A stretch of DNA of 64,000 bases from Buttiauxella agrestis ATCC 33320 (GCA_024169445.1 JALKFA010000001.1:4278001-4342000), one strand, 5' to 3'; positions 1 through 8,075 are shown, numbered from the stretch's first letter. Program-made: numbers and translations. Notes: generated by a model from the sequence alone, not told the origin.

Positions 1-2
1 CT

Positions 3-1325
3 GGCTTTCATCACTTCATTGATGAGCAAGACCTGCTTGATCTGGCTGATGAGCAAATAAGTGCGGAACAATCAAACGCCCTAGAAAGTAAGCTTTTCAT
101 AACCAACGAAAGCTCATCTGCCACAACCCCCTATGCTTTAAGTGCTGCTTTTGCAAAACGATTGATGAATGAACTGGCAGTCAGGCCAATTTTCATGATT
201 GTGCCCACATTACGTTGCGACCATACTTGCAAGTATTGTCAGGTCAGTAGAGCTTCCGTAAACGCCTCTGGTTATGATCTAAATCCCAATCTCATCCCTG
301 ACATCATTTCTACTATCAAAAAACTCTCGACGCCACCTTACAAGATAGAGATACAGGGTGGAGAGCCACTCTTGCGGTTCGATTTAATTCAGTCCATCTA
401 TGAGCAATGCGCTGAAACTCTGGGAAGCAACGATTTTGAGATGGTGATAGCATCAAGCCTGTCTGTCTTGAATGAGGATATGCTTGTATGGTCGAGAGAT
501 AGGAACATAACGTTCTCTGTTTCGCTTGATGGCGAGGAAGTTGTTCACAACAGTAATCGAATTCTTGGTCATGGGCTTGCGTACAGTAGAACAGTGTCAG
601 GGGTAGAGGCTATCAAACGGTCTTTAGGCGCTGGTCGCGTTGCAACGGTTACTACAGTTACTAAAGATCTAATCAAGCATCCTGAATCGATTGTCCAGGC
701 TCACTTGTCTCTTGGCCTCAAGGATATGTTTATCCGACCTGTTAGTCCCTATGGGTTTGCACAAAAAGCATCGTTCACCTTCTCTATGGCCGAATACTTC
801 AGTTTCTATGCCTCGTTGATAGATGAAATTCTTAGGATCAACAATGAAGGGATAAGAGTTGTGGAACATTCGGCCTCCATTCATCTGAAAAGAATATTCA
901 ATCCCGGCTTTAGTGGTTATGCGGATTTAAAGTCACCAAGTGGGGTCGTGCTAAACAGTATCCTTTTCAATTATGACGGTCGAGTATATGGCAGCGATGA
1001 AAGCCGTATGTTGCAGAAGGTTAATCCTGAAACGGAGTTCAGTGCGGGGCAGGTTAAGACGCTATCATTTGCCACGAGTCCTTACTATAACGCGGTATTG
1101 AGTTCATCGTTCAATTTTGCTCTGCCAGGTTGTGATACATGCGCATATCAACCATTTTGCGGTGCAGACCCATGTCAGAACATAAGCGTGCAAGGGGAGC
1201 CTGTCGGTGATAGGAGTCGGTCAACGTTTTGTCAGTATCACAAGGGGATGTTCAGGTATCTGATGAACTGCATCTCAGAAGGTGGTCCGAAGGCTGAGAT
1301 GCTAAAAGGATGGGCATATGTCTGA
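3..1325 (+). CDS. hxsB: His-Xaa-Ser system radical SAM maturase HxsB (5' end cut by window edge)
   Basis: Radical SAM enzyme of the His-Xaa-Ser system, predicted to modify HxsA after translation. The frame is open from the first bases of the window, so the N-terminus is missing; about 440 residues are visible. A TTG/ATG pair at 162-167 could be mistaken for the start, but the in-frame sequence before it looks like real protein. The radical SAM CX3CX2C cluster (CDHTCKYC) is encoded at 216-239, followed by a GGEP motif. A SPASM-like cysteine-rich tail (CDTCAYQPFCGADPC) near base 1132 would bind auxiliary Fe-S clusters. It overlaps hxsC by 8 bases, so the two are translationally coupled. The family assignment rests on two different radical SAM genes followed by a His-Xaa-Ser repeat protein. 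The chemistry is unknown. Confidence 0.85.
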   Translation, partial: GFHHFIDEQDLLDLADEQISAEQSNALESKLFITNESSSATTPYALSAAFAKRLMNELAVRPIFMIVPTLRCDHTCKYCQVSRASVNASGYDLNPNLIPDIISTIKKLSTPPYKIEIQGGEPLLRFDLIQSIYEQCAETLGSNDFEMVIASSLSVLNEDMLVWSRDRNITFSVSLDGEEVVHNSNRILGHGLAYSRTVSGVEAIKRSLGAGRVATVTTVTKDLIKHPESIVQAHLSLGLKDMFIRPVSPYGFAQKASFTFSMAEYFSFYASLIDEILRINNEGIRVVEHSASIHLKRIFNPGFSGYADLKSPSGVVLNSILFNYDGRVYGSDESRMLQKVNPETEFSAGQVKTLSFATSPYYNAVLSSSFNFALPGCDTCAYQPFCGADPCQNISVQGEPVGDRSRSTFCQYHKGMFRYLMNCISEGGPKAEMLKGWAYV

Positions 1326-2430
1326 AGTTATCAGGAATGATATCTTTCATTTTGCGTCTAAAAAGAATGTGCCCACCGGGTTCTATCGGTTATGCAAACA
1401 AAAACCAGTTAACCCTTTATTCTTTTTGCCCAATTTGCTGGTAGTTGCTGAAAGCAACAATGAAGCCATTTTGCCATGCTTTGATTACTCTGTTATTAGC
1501 ACTGAATTATTTGAGTCAATTGAAGATGGAGATATTGGGATAATCAATAATGGCAATATGATACGCGTTATTCTGTCCCGCAAAGCCAATCATAATACTG
1601 TCTTAGTTACGGAACGCTGCAATAACCTGTGCCTGTTTTGTTCCCAGCCACCAAAGAAAGCAAATGATGACTGGCTGCTTACCCAATCAGCCCTTGCTAT
1701 AGCTTCATTTGGTTTGAATGGAGTTGTTGGGGTCAGCGGTGGTGAACCTCTGCTATATGGAGATGATTTCCTACACTTCATTGATTTTATCATCGAGAAC
1801 TCACCAGATACTGCTTTGCATGTTTTAACAAACGGACGCAAATTTGCTGATACCAACTTTACTCAGGAAATGGCAAAGCGAAGCAAAAAGATCAAAATCA
1901 CCTTTGGTATACCGCTCTATTCATCAAGACCACTTGTGCATGATCATCTGGTAGGGAGTGATGGTGCATTTAATGAAACGGTGAAAGGGTTAATCAATGC
2001 AGGAAACTCAGGGATTAATATTGAACTTAGAGTTATTCCGACACTGGCTAACTATACAGAATTGGATAACATCGTAGAATTCGCTGGCCGTGTGTTCTCC
2101 AACATCAATCAGATTTCCCTAATGGGGTTGGAATCTATCGGTTGGGCACGAAAAAACTGGTCAACAATCTTCATTGGGCACAGCAGCTATAGTGAGAAAA
2201 TAATCTCCGTCATAGACACTGCACAAAGGTCAGGCATACCTCTAACAATTTTTAATTGTCCTTTGTGTCATCTTCCTGAAAGAGCCTGGGAGCTTGCTGC
2301 TCAGTCAATCTCTGATTGGAAAAATTACTATCCTAAAGAATGTGATGAATGCACTCAGAAGTCTTCCTGTGCTGGTTATTTCAGTTCCTCGAAAGGCCGT
2401 TTTCATCAACCACCGAGACCAATTTTATGA
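1318..2430 (+). CDS. hxsC: His-Xaa-Ser system radical SAM maturase HxsC
   Basis: Second radical SAM enzyme of the His-Xaa-Ser system, 370 residues. The N-terminal ~95 residues form a family-specific region. The radical SAM cluster is C101-x3-C105-x2-C108 (CNNLCLFC), followed by a GGEP motif that helps bind S-adenosylmethionine. The C-terminus carries further cysteines (CPLCHLPERA, then CDECTQKSSC), consistent with an auxiliary cluster. The ATG at 1318 lies inside the end of hxsB and the stop overlaps the hxsA start as ATGA, so hxsB-hxsC-hxsA form one operon. Two distinct radical SAM proteins for one substrate is the hallmark of the Hxs system. The modification has not been inferred from this sequence. 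Confidence 0.85.
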   Translation: MSEVIRNDIFHFASKKNVPTGFYRLCKQKPVNPLFFLPNLLVVAESNNEAILPCFDYSVISTELFESIEDGDIGIINNGNMIRVILSRKANHNTVLVTERCNNLCLFCSQPPKKANDDWLLTQSALAIASFGLNGVVGVSGGEPLLYGDDFLHFIDFIIENSPDTALHVLTNGRKFADTNFTQEMAKRSKKIKITFGIPLYSSRPLVHDHLVGSDGAFNETVKGLINAGNSGINIELRVIPTLANYTELDNIVEFAGRVFSNINQISLMGLESIGWARKNWSTIFIGHSSYSEKIISVIDTAQRSGIPLTIFNCPLCHLPERAWELAAQSISDWKNYYPKECDECTQKSSCAGYFSSSKGRFHQPPRPIL

Positions 2431-3062
2431 AAAAATTTAATTTCGCTGCTTTACTTCCGGGATTTTTGGCACTCAATAATTCTGTATGGGCAAGTGATTC
2501 ATCTACCGGAGCGAGTGATTTGCTAGGTATGACTCTTAATGAACATGATTTAGTGATAGCCCCACTTAACACGGAAGTTCCATTTTACATTGCAGGGCAT
2601 CGCAGTCATAGCTCCCATCGGAGCCATAGTTCTCATAGATCCTCATCAGGTGGCGGATACTATGGTGGAAGTACACCCTATTATCCAAAAACATACAGCT
2701 CACCAAGCTCATCTGGCTCTTCAAGTTCAGGTACAAGTTCCTCATCGTCCTCTTCCTCTGTGCGTGCACTTCGCTCTAACGACAATAACAGATCCACGAC
2801 CACGAATTCTGTTGGAACTTCAGAAGTTAACCGTGCAAGTAATGGGCTGACTTCTGGTGCAGAGAAACGTAAGCGCTTGATCATGCGTGTTCAGTTCGCA
2901 TTGCTGGACAAGGGATTTTACAACGGGAATATTGACGGCATAATGGGACCATCTACAAGGCAGTCTGTGAAAAATTACCGCATTGCGAACGGATTACCAA
3001 TTCCTGCAACTGAAACACTCGACACTCAATTATTGAATTCTTTAAATATTTTGGCTCGTTAA
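2427..3062 (+). CDS. hxsA: His-Xaa-Ser repeat protein HxsA, secreted, with peptidoglycan-binding-like domain
   Basis: Predicted substrate of HxsB/HxsC, 211 residues. Residues 1-22 look like a Sec signal peptide ending in VWA. Residues 58-72 are five tandem His-Xaa-Ser triplets (HRS HSS HRS HSS HRS). A Gly/Tyr patch (GGGYYGG) and a long Ser-rich low-complexity linker follow. The last ~60 residues match the peptidoglycan-binding-domain-1 pattern (GFYNGNIDGIMGPSTRQSVKNY), common in murein-associated proteins. The ATG at 2427 overlaps the hxsC stop by four bases and gives the signal peptide; the longer frame from 2349 lies inside hxsC and is unlikely. I infer that the HxS repeat is the modification site and that the protein works in the periplasm or at the cell wall. 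Confidence 0.8.
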   Translation: MKKFNFAALLPGFLALNNSVWASDSSTGASDLLGMTLNEHDLVIAPLNTEVPFYIAGHRSHSSHRSHSSHRSSSGGGYYGGSTPYYPKTYSSPSSSGSSSSGTSSSSSSSSVRALRSNDNNRSTTTNSVGTSEVNRASNGLTSGAEKRKRLIMRVQFALLDKGFYNGNIDGIMGPSTRQSVKNYRIANGLPIPATETLDTQLLNSLNILAR

Positions 3063-3310
3063 ATCTCAGTGAGGCATAAAATGAAAAGTAATAAATTGTA
3101 TTAGTCGCGTGTCCACTATTGGTGAGTAAGATCAAGCAACGTCCGCTTCTGGCACACAGCAGACCGTCAAAACTCATGGTCCACGGCAGAATCCAATCGC
3201 CCGCTCAGGTTTATCTAAGCAGGCTTTATTGTTTTTATACCCACCCAGACAATCTGGTTCTGGTTTCAGAGCAGCAAAGAAGCTAAATGGGTTTCAAAGC
3301 CGCTTCATTT
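3063..3310. other. Intergenic stretch after the Hxs operon
   Basis: No convincing gene lies here. An imperfect inverted repeat, GTCCGC at 3141-3146 and GCAGAC at 3159-3164 with one mismatch, could form a weak stem, but no T-run follows, so I do not call it a terminator. The stretch lies between the rightward hxs genes and the leftward SfsB-like gene. Confidence 0.4.
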
Positions 3311-3643
3311 CTATGAATGATTACCACACCCCTCGCCTCTTTTACTTTCCGCGAATTTTTTTGGGCGCATACGCATTGGTCTGCTAATCGGTTTACGTGT
3401 ATTTGGGTCAAAGTAACGACTCGGCCAGATATCCTCAGCAGGAACACCAATCGCCTGGCTTATCAGCATTTCGCCTTTTGCCCACGGGCGGGAAAGTGTA
3501 TTTGCAAGCGTTGAAGAGCTCAATCCTGACTGACGGGATAAAGCTGCCAATGAAGTGCCTTTTTTACGCAGGGCAGCGATGATATCCGCAGGATGCCAGT
3601 CGTTTTGAGTAGTCAATAAGATAAGACTTTTGGGTAACGTCAT
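3311..3643 (-). CDS. SfsB/Nlp (Ner-like) winged-helix transcriptional regulator
   Basis: Small DNA-binding protein of 110 residues in the Ner/Nlp family, which derives from the Mu-type phage repressor Ner and includes E. coli SfsB. The conserved core is recognisable: DWHPADIIAALRKKGTS, LSSSTLANTLSRPWAKGE, then a VIWPSRY-like segment (DIWPSRYFDP). It ends in a basic tail of about 25 residues. The ATG at 3643 has a plausible ribosome site (CTGGAG) upstream. The protein is longer than E. coli SfsB, with an extra N-terminal stretch before DWHPAD and a longer tail. It sits alone, pointing left toward the Hxs operon, which it might regulate, but nothing in the sequence proves that. The exact orthology to sfsB is uncertain. 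Confidence 0.75.
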   Translation of the reverse strand: MTLPKSLILLTTQNDWHPADIIAALRKKGTSLAALSRQSGLSSSTLANTLSRPWAKGEMLISQAIGVPAEDIWPSRYFDPNTRKPISRPMRMRPKKFAESKRGEGCGNHS

Positions 3644-3925
3644 AAATATTCTCCAGGAGAAAAATTGTATGTGTTCCCGATGTGATATTCAGGCTGCGAA
3701 ACCTGGCTGCGGATTTTGCCGCAGCGGCGCTGACTATACCGTAGCCGTTAGTGTTAACCAACCCACTAATGAGTAAGTTGCGAGTCGTTTTCCAAAGATA
3801 TTTTGCTTGTTGCAGCAGGTAACATTGATGACTTTGCTACGACCTGGCTCCGCGATCGCCCCTCATCTTCCTGATATGATAGATTCCTCCCAATGGAGCA
3901 TTTCACTATCTAGAGTTATCCCGCA
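3644..3925. other. Divergent intergenic region
   Basis: Region between the leftward SfsB-like gene and the rightward lipoprotein gene, so it should hold both promoters. I see no clear tRNA, palindromic operator or terminator in it. Confidence 0.4.
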
Positions 3926-4396
3926 ATGTCGAATAATCGAGCGCCGGTTTTTAAAGTTTTATCGCTGATGATAGTTTTAGCAGCCGCAACCTTTTTAAAT
4001 GGCTGCGTTTACCATGATTACAACAGTCCGCATATCGAAGGTGTTTTAACCAGGCAAGGGCAACCGTTGGCTAACGTCAACGTTTCATTAGCCAATTCGG
4101 CGCAAATCATGCAAACCACCACGACTGATTCGAAGGGTTACTTTTCACTAACGCCAAAAGGTGAATGGAATGTCTTTATTCCCATTGGGCCGCAAGACCG
4201 TTTCACTCGCTGGTCGGTGATTATTGAGCAGGGTTCAGAGACACTCACCGGATATCAAGATTCAGGCATTGGCGGTGTTTTCTCAGGCTATTCATCTAAC
4301 GATCGTGTTTCGCTGAATTGTGATTTATCACAGGCAAACATAAAAACCGATGAGTCGGAAGTACATTATTTTTGCAAGGCGCAGACCTGGGAATAA
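3926..4396 (+). CDS. Lipoprotein with carboxypeptidase-regulatory-like domain, function unknown
   Basis: Predicted 156-residue lipoprotein. The N-terminus has a basic start, a hydrophobic stretch (VLSLMIVLAAATF) and the lipobox LNGC, so Cys at about residue 27 would be lipidated. The next ~80 residues (EGVLTRQGQPLANVNVSL, then TTTDSKGYFSLTP) have the pattern of a carboxypeptidase-regulatory or transthyretin-like beta-sandwich, as in DUF6795-type proteins. Two cysteines near the C-terminus (NCDLSQ, YFCKAQ) could form a disulfide. The stop lies two bases before the next start, so the two are co-transcribed. The residue after the lipid Cys is Val, not Asp, which favours the outer membrane under the +2 rule. 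I do not recognise a specific function. Confidence 0.75.
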   Translation: MSNNRAPVFKVLSLMIVLAAATFLNGCVYHDYNSPHIEGVLTRQGQPLANVNVSLANSAQIMQTTTTDSKGYFSLTPKGEWNVFIPIGPQDRFTRWSVIIEQGSETLTGYQDSGIGGVFSGYSSNDRVSLNCDLSQANIKTDESEVHYFCKAQTWE

Positions 4397-4398
4397 TT

Positions 4399-5415
4399 AT
4401 GAAGCTTCGTTCTATCATGGGCATATTGCTTATCTCTCATTCGCTGCTCATTTCTATTTCATATGCGAAAACAGCGACCGTTACATGGAGTGATAATGCA
4501 GCCGTTGCTCCTGTTCGTGACTGTCGTATTCCGCTAAGAAAACTCTTAGCAAGCAGTAACCAATCTATGATTGCCGCCGAACATCCCAAAGCAACCGATC
4601 TGGATGTCCTTATGGAGAAACACGATGACCGCAAGGAAATGTGGTTTATTCAAATCATAAACGTGCGGCAGGCGCATGCAGATTCAGCCCCTGGCGCCGG
4701 GCATTATGGTTGGGTTGTCTACAATGAAAAAACGGGGGAGTTGTGGGATGAACTCGATCAGGAGCACCCGCAAAAGCTCACCACGGATCCTGCCGCATTA
4801 GAAAACTACCGCATGTGCAAGATGCAAGATGATCGGTGCTTTCAGGCAAACCAAAACATGACGGATGATCCGACAGGAGGTTTCTACCCTAACGCCTTTG
4901 AAGTAGAGGGGGACTCGAGCGTTCGCTATATTGCCAGCCAGGAAAAACGCCAACACCTTTATTGGGCACCGAACAAAGAGTGCAGCGTAAATGCATTTGT
5001 TGTGAATAACGACAAAATACTGGCGCTATCATGGGGGCAACAACCGGGCTTTATCTGGAGTCGTTATGTCCATCCTGTCACCAAAAAAATTATTGAAGGA
5101 TGGTTACCTGAAGAGGTCGTTAAAACAAAAGAGCAAATTTGTAATACCGCTAATCAACAGGCAACCGGCGAAAATGCAGCACCCATAAATTTTGTTACGC
5201 GCACAGTCTCTAACCAACATCAGCGCCTCTATTTTTATGATGCGCCAAATGAAATTTGCCAGAACAGCACGAATGCTTTTCTTATTGATGGGGACAAAGT
5301 CCCCGCGTCGGATAAACCTCCGCAGGCAGGTTTCACTTTTGTGCGTTATACCCATCCTTCAACCCAGAATGTCACCAGTGGTTGGGTTTATACCCGTGGT
5401 CTGGTTCAACCTTAA
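4399..5415 (+). CDS. Secreted protein of unknown function with a duplicated C-terminal module
   Basis: Predicted 338-residue periplasmic or secreted protein. I chose the ATG at 4399 because it yields a clean signal peptide (LLISHSLLISISYAK) and follows the preceding stop by two bases; the frame is also open a little upstream. The N-terminal half has a central GHYGWVVYNEKTGELWDEL stretch. The C-terminal half holds two similar modules of about 55 residues: LYWAPNKECSVNAFVVNNDK...GWL and LYFYDAPNEICQNSTNAFLI...GWV. They share a Cys, an NAF core, a FxxxRYxHP segment and a final Gly-Trp. The duplication suggests a small SH3-like binding domain, but I do not recognise the family. Its operon partners are a lipoprotein and another exported protein, pointing to an envelope role. 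Confidence 0.75.
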   Translation: MKLRSIMGILLISHSLLISISYAKTATVTWSDNAAVAPVRDCRIPLRKLLASSNQSMIAAEHPKATDLDVLMEKHDDRKEMWFIQIINVRQAHADSAPGAGHYGWVVYNEKTGELWDELDQEHPQKLTTDPAALENYRMCKMQDDRCFQANQNMTDDPTGGFYPNAFEVEGDSSVRYIASQEKRQHLYWAPNKECSVNAFVVNNDKILALSWGQQPGFIWSRYVHPVTKKIIEGWLPEEVVKTKEQICNTANQQATGENAAPINFVTRTVSNQHQRLYFYDAPNEICQNSTNAFLIDGDKVPASDKPPQAGFTFVRYTHPSTQNVTSGWVYTRGLVQP

Positions 5416-5446
5416 GAGGCTGGTATTCACTACAGTGAAAACCCAT

Positions 5447-5896
5447 ATGTATATAAAAAGAAAAATACGAATGATGAGTCTCTTGCCGCTCTGCATCCTG
5501 ATATCACTCCCCCTGATATCAGCAGCAGCAGATGTTGGCTTAAGCACAATAACCTTGCAAAATCCTGCTTATAATCAAAAAGATAACCAGGATTACTACT
5601 ACAATGGACCGTACTTTTTGATCCCCGGCACAGTCAACGAGGTCAGACAAAAACTGACTCAAGGTTTCCAGAATGCAGGGCTGGGTGATTTTCAATGGAA
5701 GGATGTTTCTGACGTCCTGTCCAAAATGGAACACCCGTGGCTTGAAGCCAGTTTCGCCAACCATCCGGAGTTAAAAAAAACCATAGATCAGGCGACTACT
5801 GTATTAGTGGACAACGCTCAACAGGCTGGTGCCAGAAATAGCCATCACTGGCAATCCAACCACACCGGCCCCTGTTTTCGATGTCCCCGTCAGTAA
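5447..5896 (+). CDS. Exported protein, probably the 5' part of a frameshifted gene
   Basis: Frame of 149 residues beginning with a basic segment and a hydrophobic signal peptide (LPLCILISLPLISAAADVG). ATG codons at 5447, 5471 and 5474 are all possible starts, and none has a strong ribosome site. The body up to about NAQQAGA reads as normal protein. The last ~20 residues (RNSHHWQSNHTGPCFRCPRQ) look like a translation of the wrong frame, because the same bases in the +1 frame give AITGNPTTPAPVFDVPVS, which leads straight into the next frame. Removing one A from the AAA run at 5836-5838 would fuse the two into one exported protein of roughly 500 residues. It may be a real frameshift, a programmed shift, a sequencing error, or two overlapping genes. 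Confidence 0.55.
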   Translation: MYIKRKIRMMSLLPLCILISLPLISAAADVGLSTITLQNPAYNQKDNQDYYYNGPYFLIPGTVNEVRQKLTQGFQNAGLGDFQWKDVSDVLSKMEHPWLEASFANHPELKKTIDQATTVLVDNAQQAGARNSHHWQSNHTGPCFRCPRQ

Positions 5897-6944
5897 AATC
5901 CCCGAGTTTTCAGGTAACGATCCCGAGCAGTTCAAAATCTATAGCCAGTCCTTTGAAGACTGGCAGATGCTGCTATTGCCCGATGATCAACTGATCGTAT
6001 CAACATTCGCTAAAATGCAATCATTTGATTTTAAAGAAAATAAAATCAAGTTATTGCACAATTTCCAGGGGCAATCCGCCATTACCTCCCTCAAACTTGA
6101 TGATACCGGCAGGTTATGGGGGCTGGACAAAGTCACCTCGTCGGCCAACGGCGAGCAACCCGGCGTAATCTATAAGTTACTTTCGTGGACACCTGATGGT
6201 AAAAAAAGCCGCGAGATTGCGCTCCCTGGCGTACGGCAGGCATTTTTGGAAAACTGGTTAATCAATCCGGGGGAAAACGTCGCGCTTTGGAGTAGCAATG
6301 ACAGCCCAGTTTTTAACCTGTCCCTCAAAAAGGGGGAACTGATGAGCAAAGCAGGGATGGTTGAATCACGCGAAGCCGCGATAAGGCTGGTGAATTCATC
6401 TAAATCGCGAAGCCTCACCTCCATTAAATTTAACGACAACCTGGTTTGGCGGCAAGACTGGGGCGGATATGGTCTATCGGCTGAAACAGGGCAAGTCGTC
6501 CAGAGTGTCAAAACAAACGTTGATGGGATGTTCTTTGGTAGCCTGGAATCCAGATGGGGACTCGCTCCGTCAGAAGGTTCAGCTTACCAGGCTAACCCCA
6601 TTTTTATCATCAATCTGGATAGCGGATTACCTTATCTGAAATTCGACAAACCCGTGTCCCACGTAGCGCGCACGGCTCACGGAAGATTATTGGCCCTGGA
6701 TACCACTGTTCTTGAGATGAAAAGCGGGACGATTATTGCACAACTGGTTCCTGATACAGGTTACACCGTTGCTGCAAGCACCTTTAGCTGGAAAGGCGAC
6801 AAATTGTGGGTCTATTTAAAAAATAACGACGGCGTTGAAAAAGTGATGATCTGGGATGTACCGGAATCATTGCGTGATGCCGCTTTGGGCAAGTCCTATC
6901 CCGATCAAGCGAATCTGGATACTTCCGCCGGACAGTGGCGCTAA
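5829..6944 (+). CDS. Beta-propeller-like protein, probable 3' part of the frameshifted gene
   Basis: Frame of 371 residues opening at a GTG (5829) that has no convincing ribosome site and no signal peptide, so it is more likely the continuation of the exported protein encoded just upstream than a gene of its own. The protein has spaced Trp/Asp/Gly-rich strands (LDDTGRLWGLDK, LVWRQDWGGYGLS, RLLALDTTVLEM, GDKLWVYLKN) like the blades of a WD-type or NHL-type beta-propeller, but I cannot assign a family. Together with the lipoprotein at 3926 and the secreted protein at 4399 it forms a three-gene envelope group. The function is unknown. Confidence 0.55.
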   Translation: MPEIAITGNPTTPAPVFDVPVSKIPEFSGNDPEQFKIYSQSFEDWQMLLLPDDQLIVSTFAKMQSFDFKENKIKLLHNFQGQSAITSLKLDDTGRLWGLDKVTSSANGEQPGVIYKLLSWTPDGKKSREIALPGVRQAFLENWLINPGENVALWSSNDSPVFNLSLKKGELMSKAGMVESREAAIRLVNSSKSRSLTSIKFNDNLVWRQDWGGYGLSAETGQVVQSVKTNVDGMFFGSLESRWGLAPSEGSAYQANPIFIINLDSGLPYLKFDKPVSHVARTAHGRLLALDTTVLEMKSGTIIAQLVPDTGYTVAASTFSWKGDKLWVYLKNNDGVEKVMIWDVPESLRDAALGKSYPDQANLDTSAGQWR

Positions 6945-7022
6945 AAAGTACCGGGCTTCTTTATTCTCAACGGCTTCGGGTATACCGTGTGGGGCATGAG
7001 AAACAAAATAAGAGGATTGATT

Positions 7023-7997
7023 ATGAAAGCTGTGGTTCTTGAACAAGTTGACGGCCAGACGCAAGCCGAAGTGAAGCAAATTGCCGTTCCAGCTGAGGAG
7101 TTGGGAAATGTGCTGGTCGACGTCGATTGGTCAAGCCTGAACTATAAAGACGCGCTGGCAATCACCGGTAAAGGCAAAATCATCCGCAACTTCCCGATGG
7201 TGCCAGGCATTGATTTCGCAGGCCGCGTAGCGAGCAGCAGCGACAGCGCGTTTAGCGCAGGGCAAGAAGTGGTGTTGACCGGCTGGGGAGTGGGCGAAAA
7301 CCATTGGGGCGGCCTTGCCGAGCAAGCTCGTGTGAAATCTGAATGGCTGGTTCCGTTGCCTGCAGGCTTAACCGCACGCAAAGCGATGATCGTCGGCACC
7401 GCCGGCTTCACCGCCATGTTGTGCGTCATGGCGCTGGAAGAAGCCGGCATTACACCGCAAAGCGGTGAAGTGGTAGTAACCGGTGCCAGTGGTGGCGTGG
7501 GCAGCACTGCCATCGCCCTGCTCCACGCGCTGGGTTATCAGGTTGTGGCAGTTTCTGGCCGTGAATCGACCCATGATTATTTGCGCCAGTTGGGCGCCAG
7601 CCGCATTCTGCCGCGCAGCGAATTTGCAGAAACTCGCCCGCTGGAAAAACAAGTGTGGGCTGGTGCGGTCGATACCGTGGGCGGGAATGTGCTCGCTAAA
7701 TTGCTGGCGCAGATGAACTACTCTGGTTGTGTCGCTGCCTGTGGCCTGGCGGGCGGGTTCGCGCTGCCAACTACGGTGATGCCATTTATTCTGCGTAACG
7801 TGCGCCTGCAAGGTGTGGATTCAGTGAGCGCACCGCTTGAGCGCCGAATTGCTGCGTGGGAGCGCCTGGCGAAGTTGCTGCCGGAGAGTTTCTATGAGAT
7901 GGCGACGACGGAAATCAGCCTGGAGCAAGCGCCTGCTGTGGCAGAGAGCTTTATGAACAATGAGATTCAGGGCCGCACGTTAGTTAAGGTGAAGTAA
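7023..7997 (+). CDS. acuI: Acrylyl-CoA reductase (NADPH) AcuI/YhdH
   Basis: Medium-chain dehydrogenase/reductase of 324 residues, the same length as E. coli YhdH and similar throughout (WSSLNYKDALAITGKGKIIR, GWGVGENHWGGLAEQARVK, IVGTAGFTAMLCVMALE, VTGASGGVGSTAIALL). The family reduces the toxic intermediate acrylyl-CoA to propionyl-CoA with NADPH. The N-terminal GroES-like catalytic domain has no zinc-binding cysteines, as expected for this subgroup. The Rossmann fold carries the GASGGVGS nucleotide loop. The ATG at 7023 follows AAGAGG and begins with the conserved MKAVVLEQ; a frame starting at 6987 is rejected. It stands alone between unrelated genes. Confidence 0.93.
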   Translation: MKAVVLEQVDGQTQAEVKQIAVPAEELGNVLVDVDWSSLNYKDALAITGKGKIIRNFPMVPGIDFAGRVASSSDSAFSAGQEVVLTGWGVGENHWGGLAEQARVKSEWLVPLPAGLTARKAMIVGTAGFTAMLCVMALEEAGITPQSGEVVVTGASGGVGSTAIALLHALGYQVVAVSGRESTHDYLRQLGASRILPRSEFAETRPLEKQVWAGAVDTVGGNVLAKLLAQMNYSGCVAACGLAGGFALPTTVMPFILRNVRLQGVDSVSAPLERRIAAWERLAKLLPESFYEMATTEISLEQAPAVAESFMNNEIQGRTLVKVK

Positions 7998-8013
7998 GCT
8001 CTCGCCTCTTTCG

Positions 8014-8051
8014 CAAACTATCTCAATATTTATAAAAATTGAGATAGTTTG
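8014..8051. promoter_or_regulatory. Perfect inverted repeat, copy 1, upstream of fic
   Basis: Arms CAAACTATCTCAAT (8014-8027) and ATTGAGATAGTTTG (8038-8051) are perfect complements of 14 bases, separated by a 10-base AT-rich spacer. The same structure occurs again 61 bases downstream. The repeat lies 15 bases after the acuI stop, but no T-run follows, so an operator is more likely than a terminator. Confidence 0.7.
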
Positions 8052-8075
8052 TTGTAGTTATCCCCCTCCACGACT

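Noticed and set aside
3141-3164. Terminator of the Hxs operon
   Set aside because: The inverted repeat is short, has one mismatch and no T-run.
5192-5446. Upstream extension of the exported-protein frame to 5192
   Set aside because: This part overlaps the 3' end of the preceding secreted-protein gene in another frame and has no signal peptide; the start at 5447 or 5471 does.
8014-8051. acuI terminator
   Set aside because: The stem is AT-rich, has no following T-run, and is repeated almost exactly before fic, which fits operators better.
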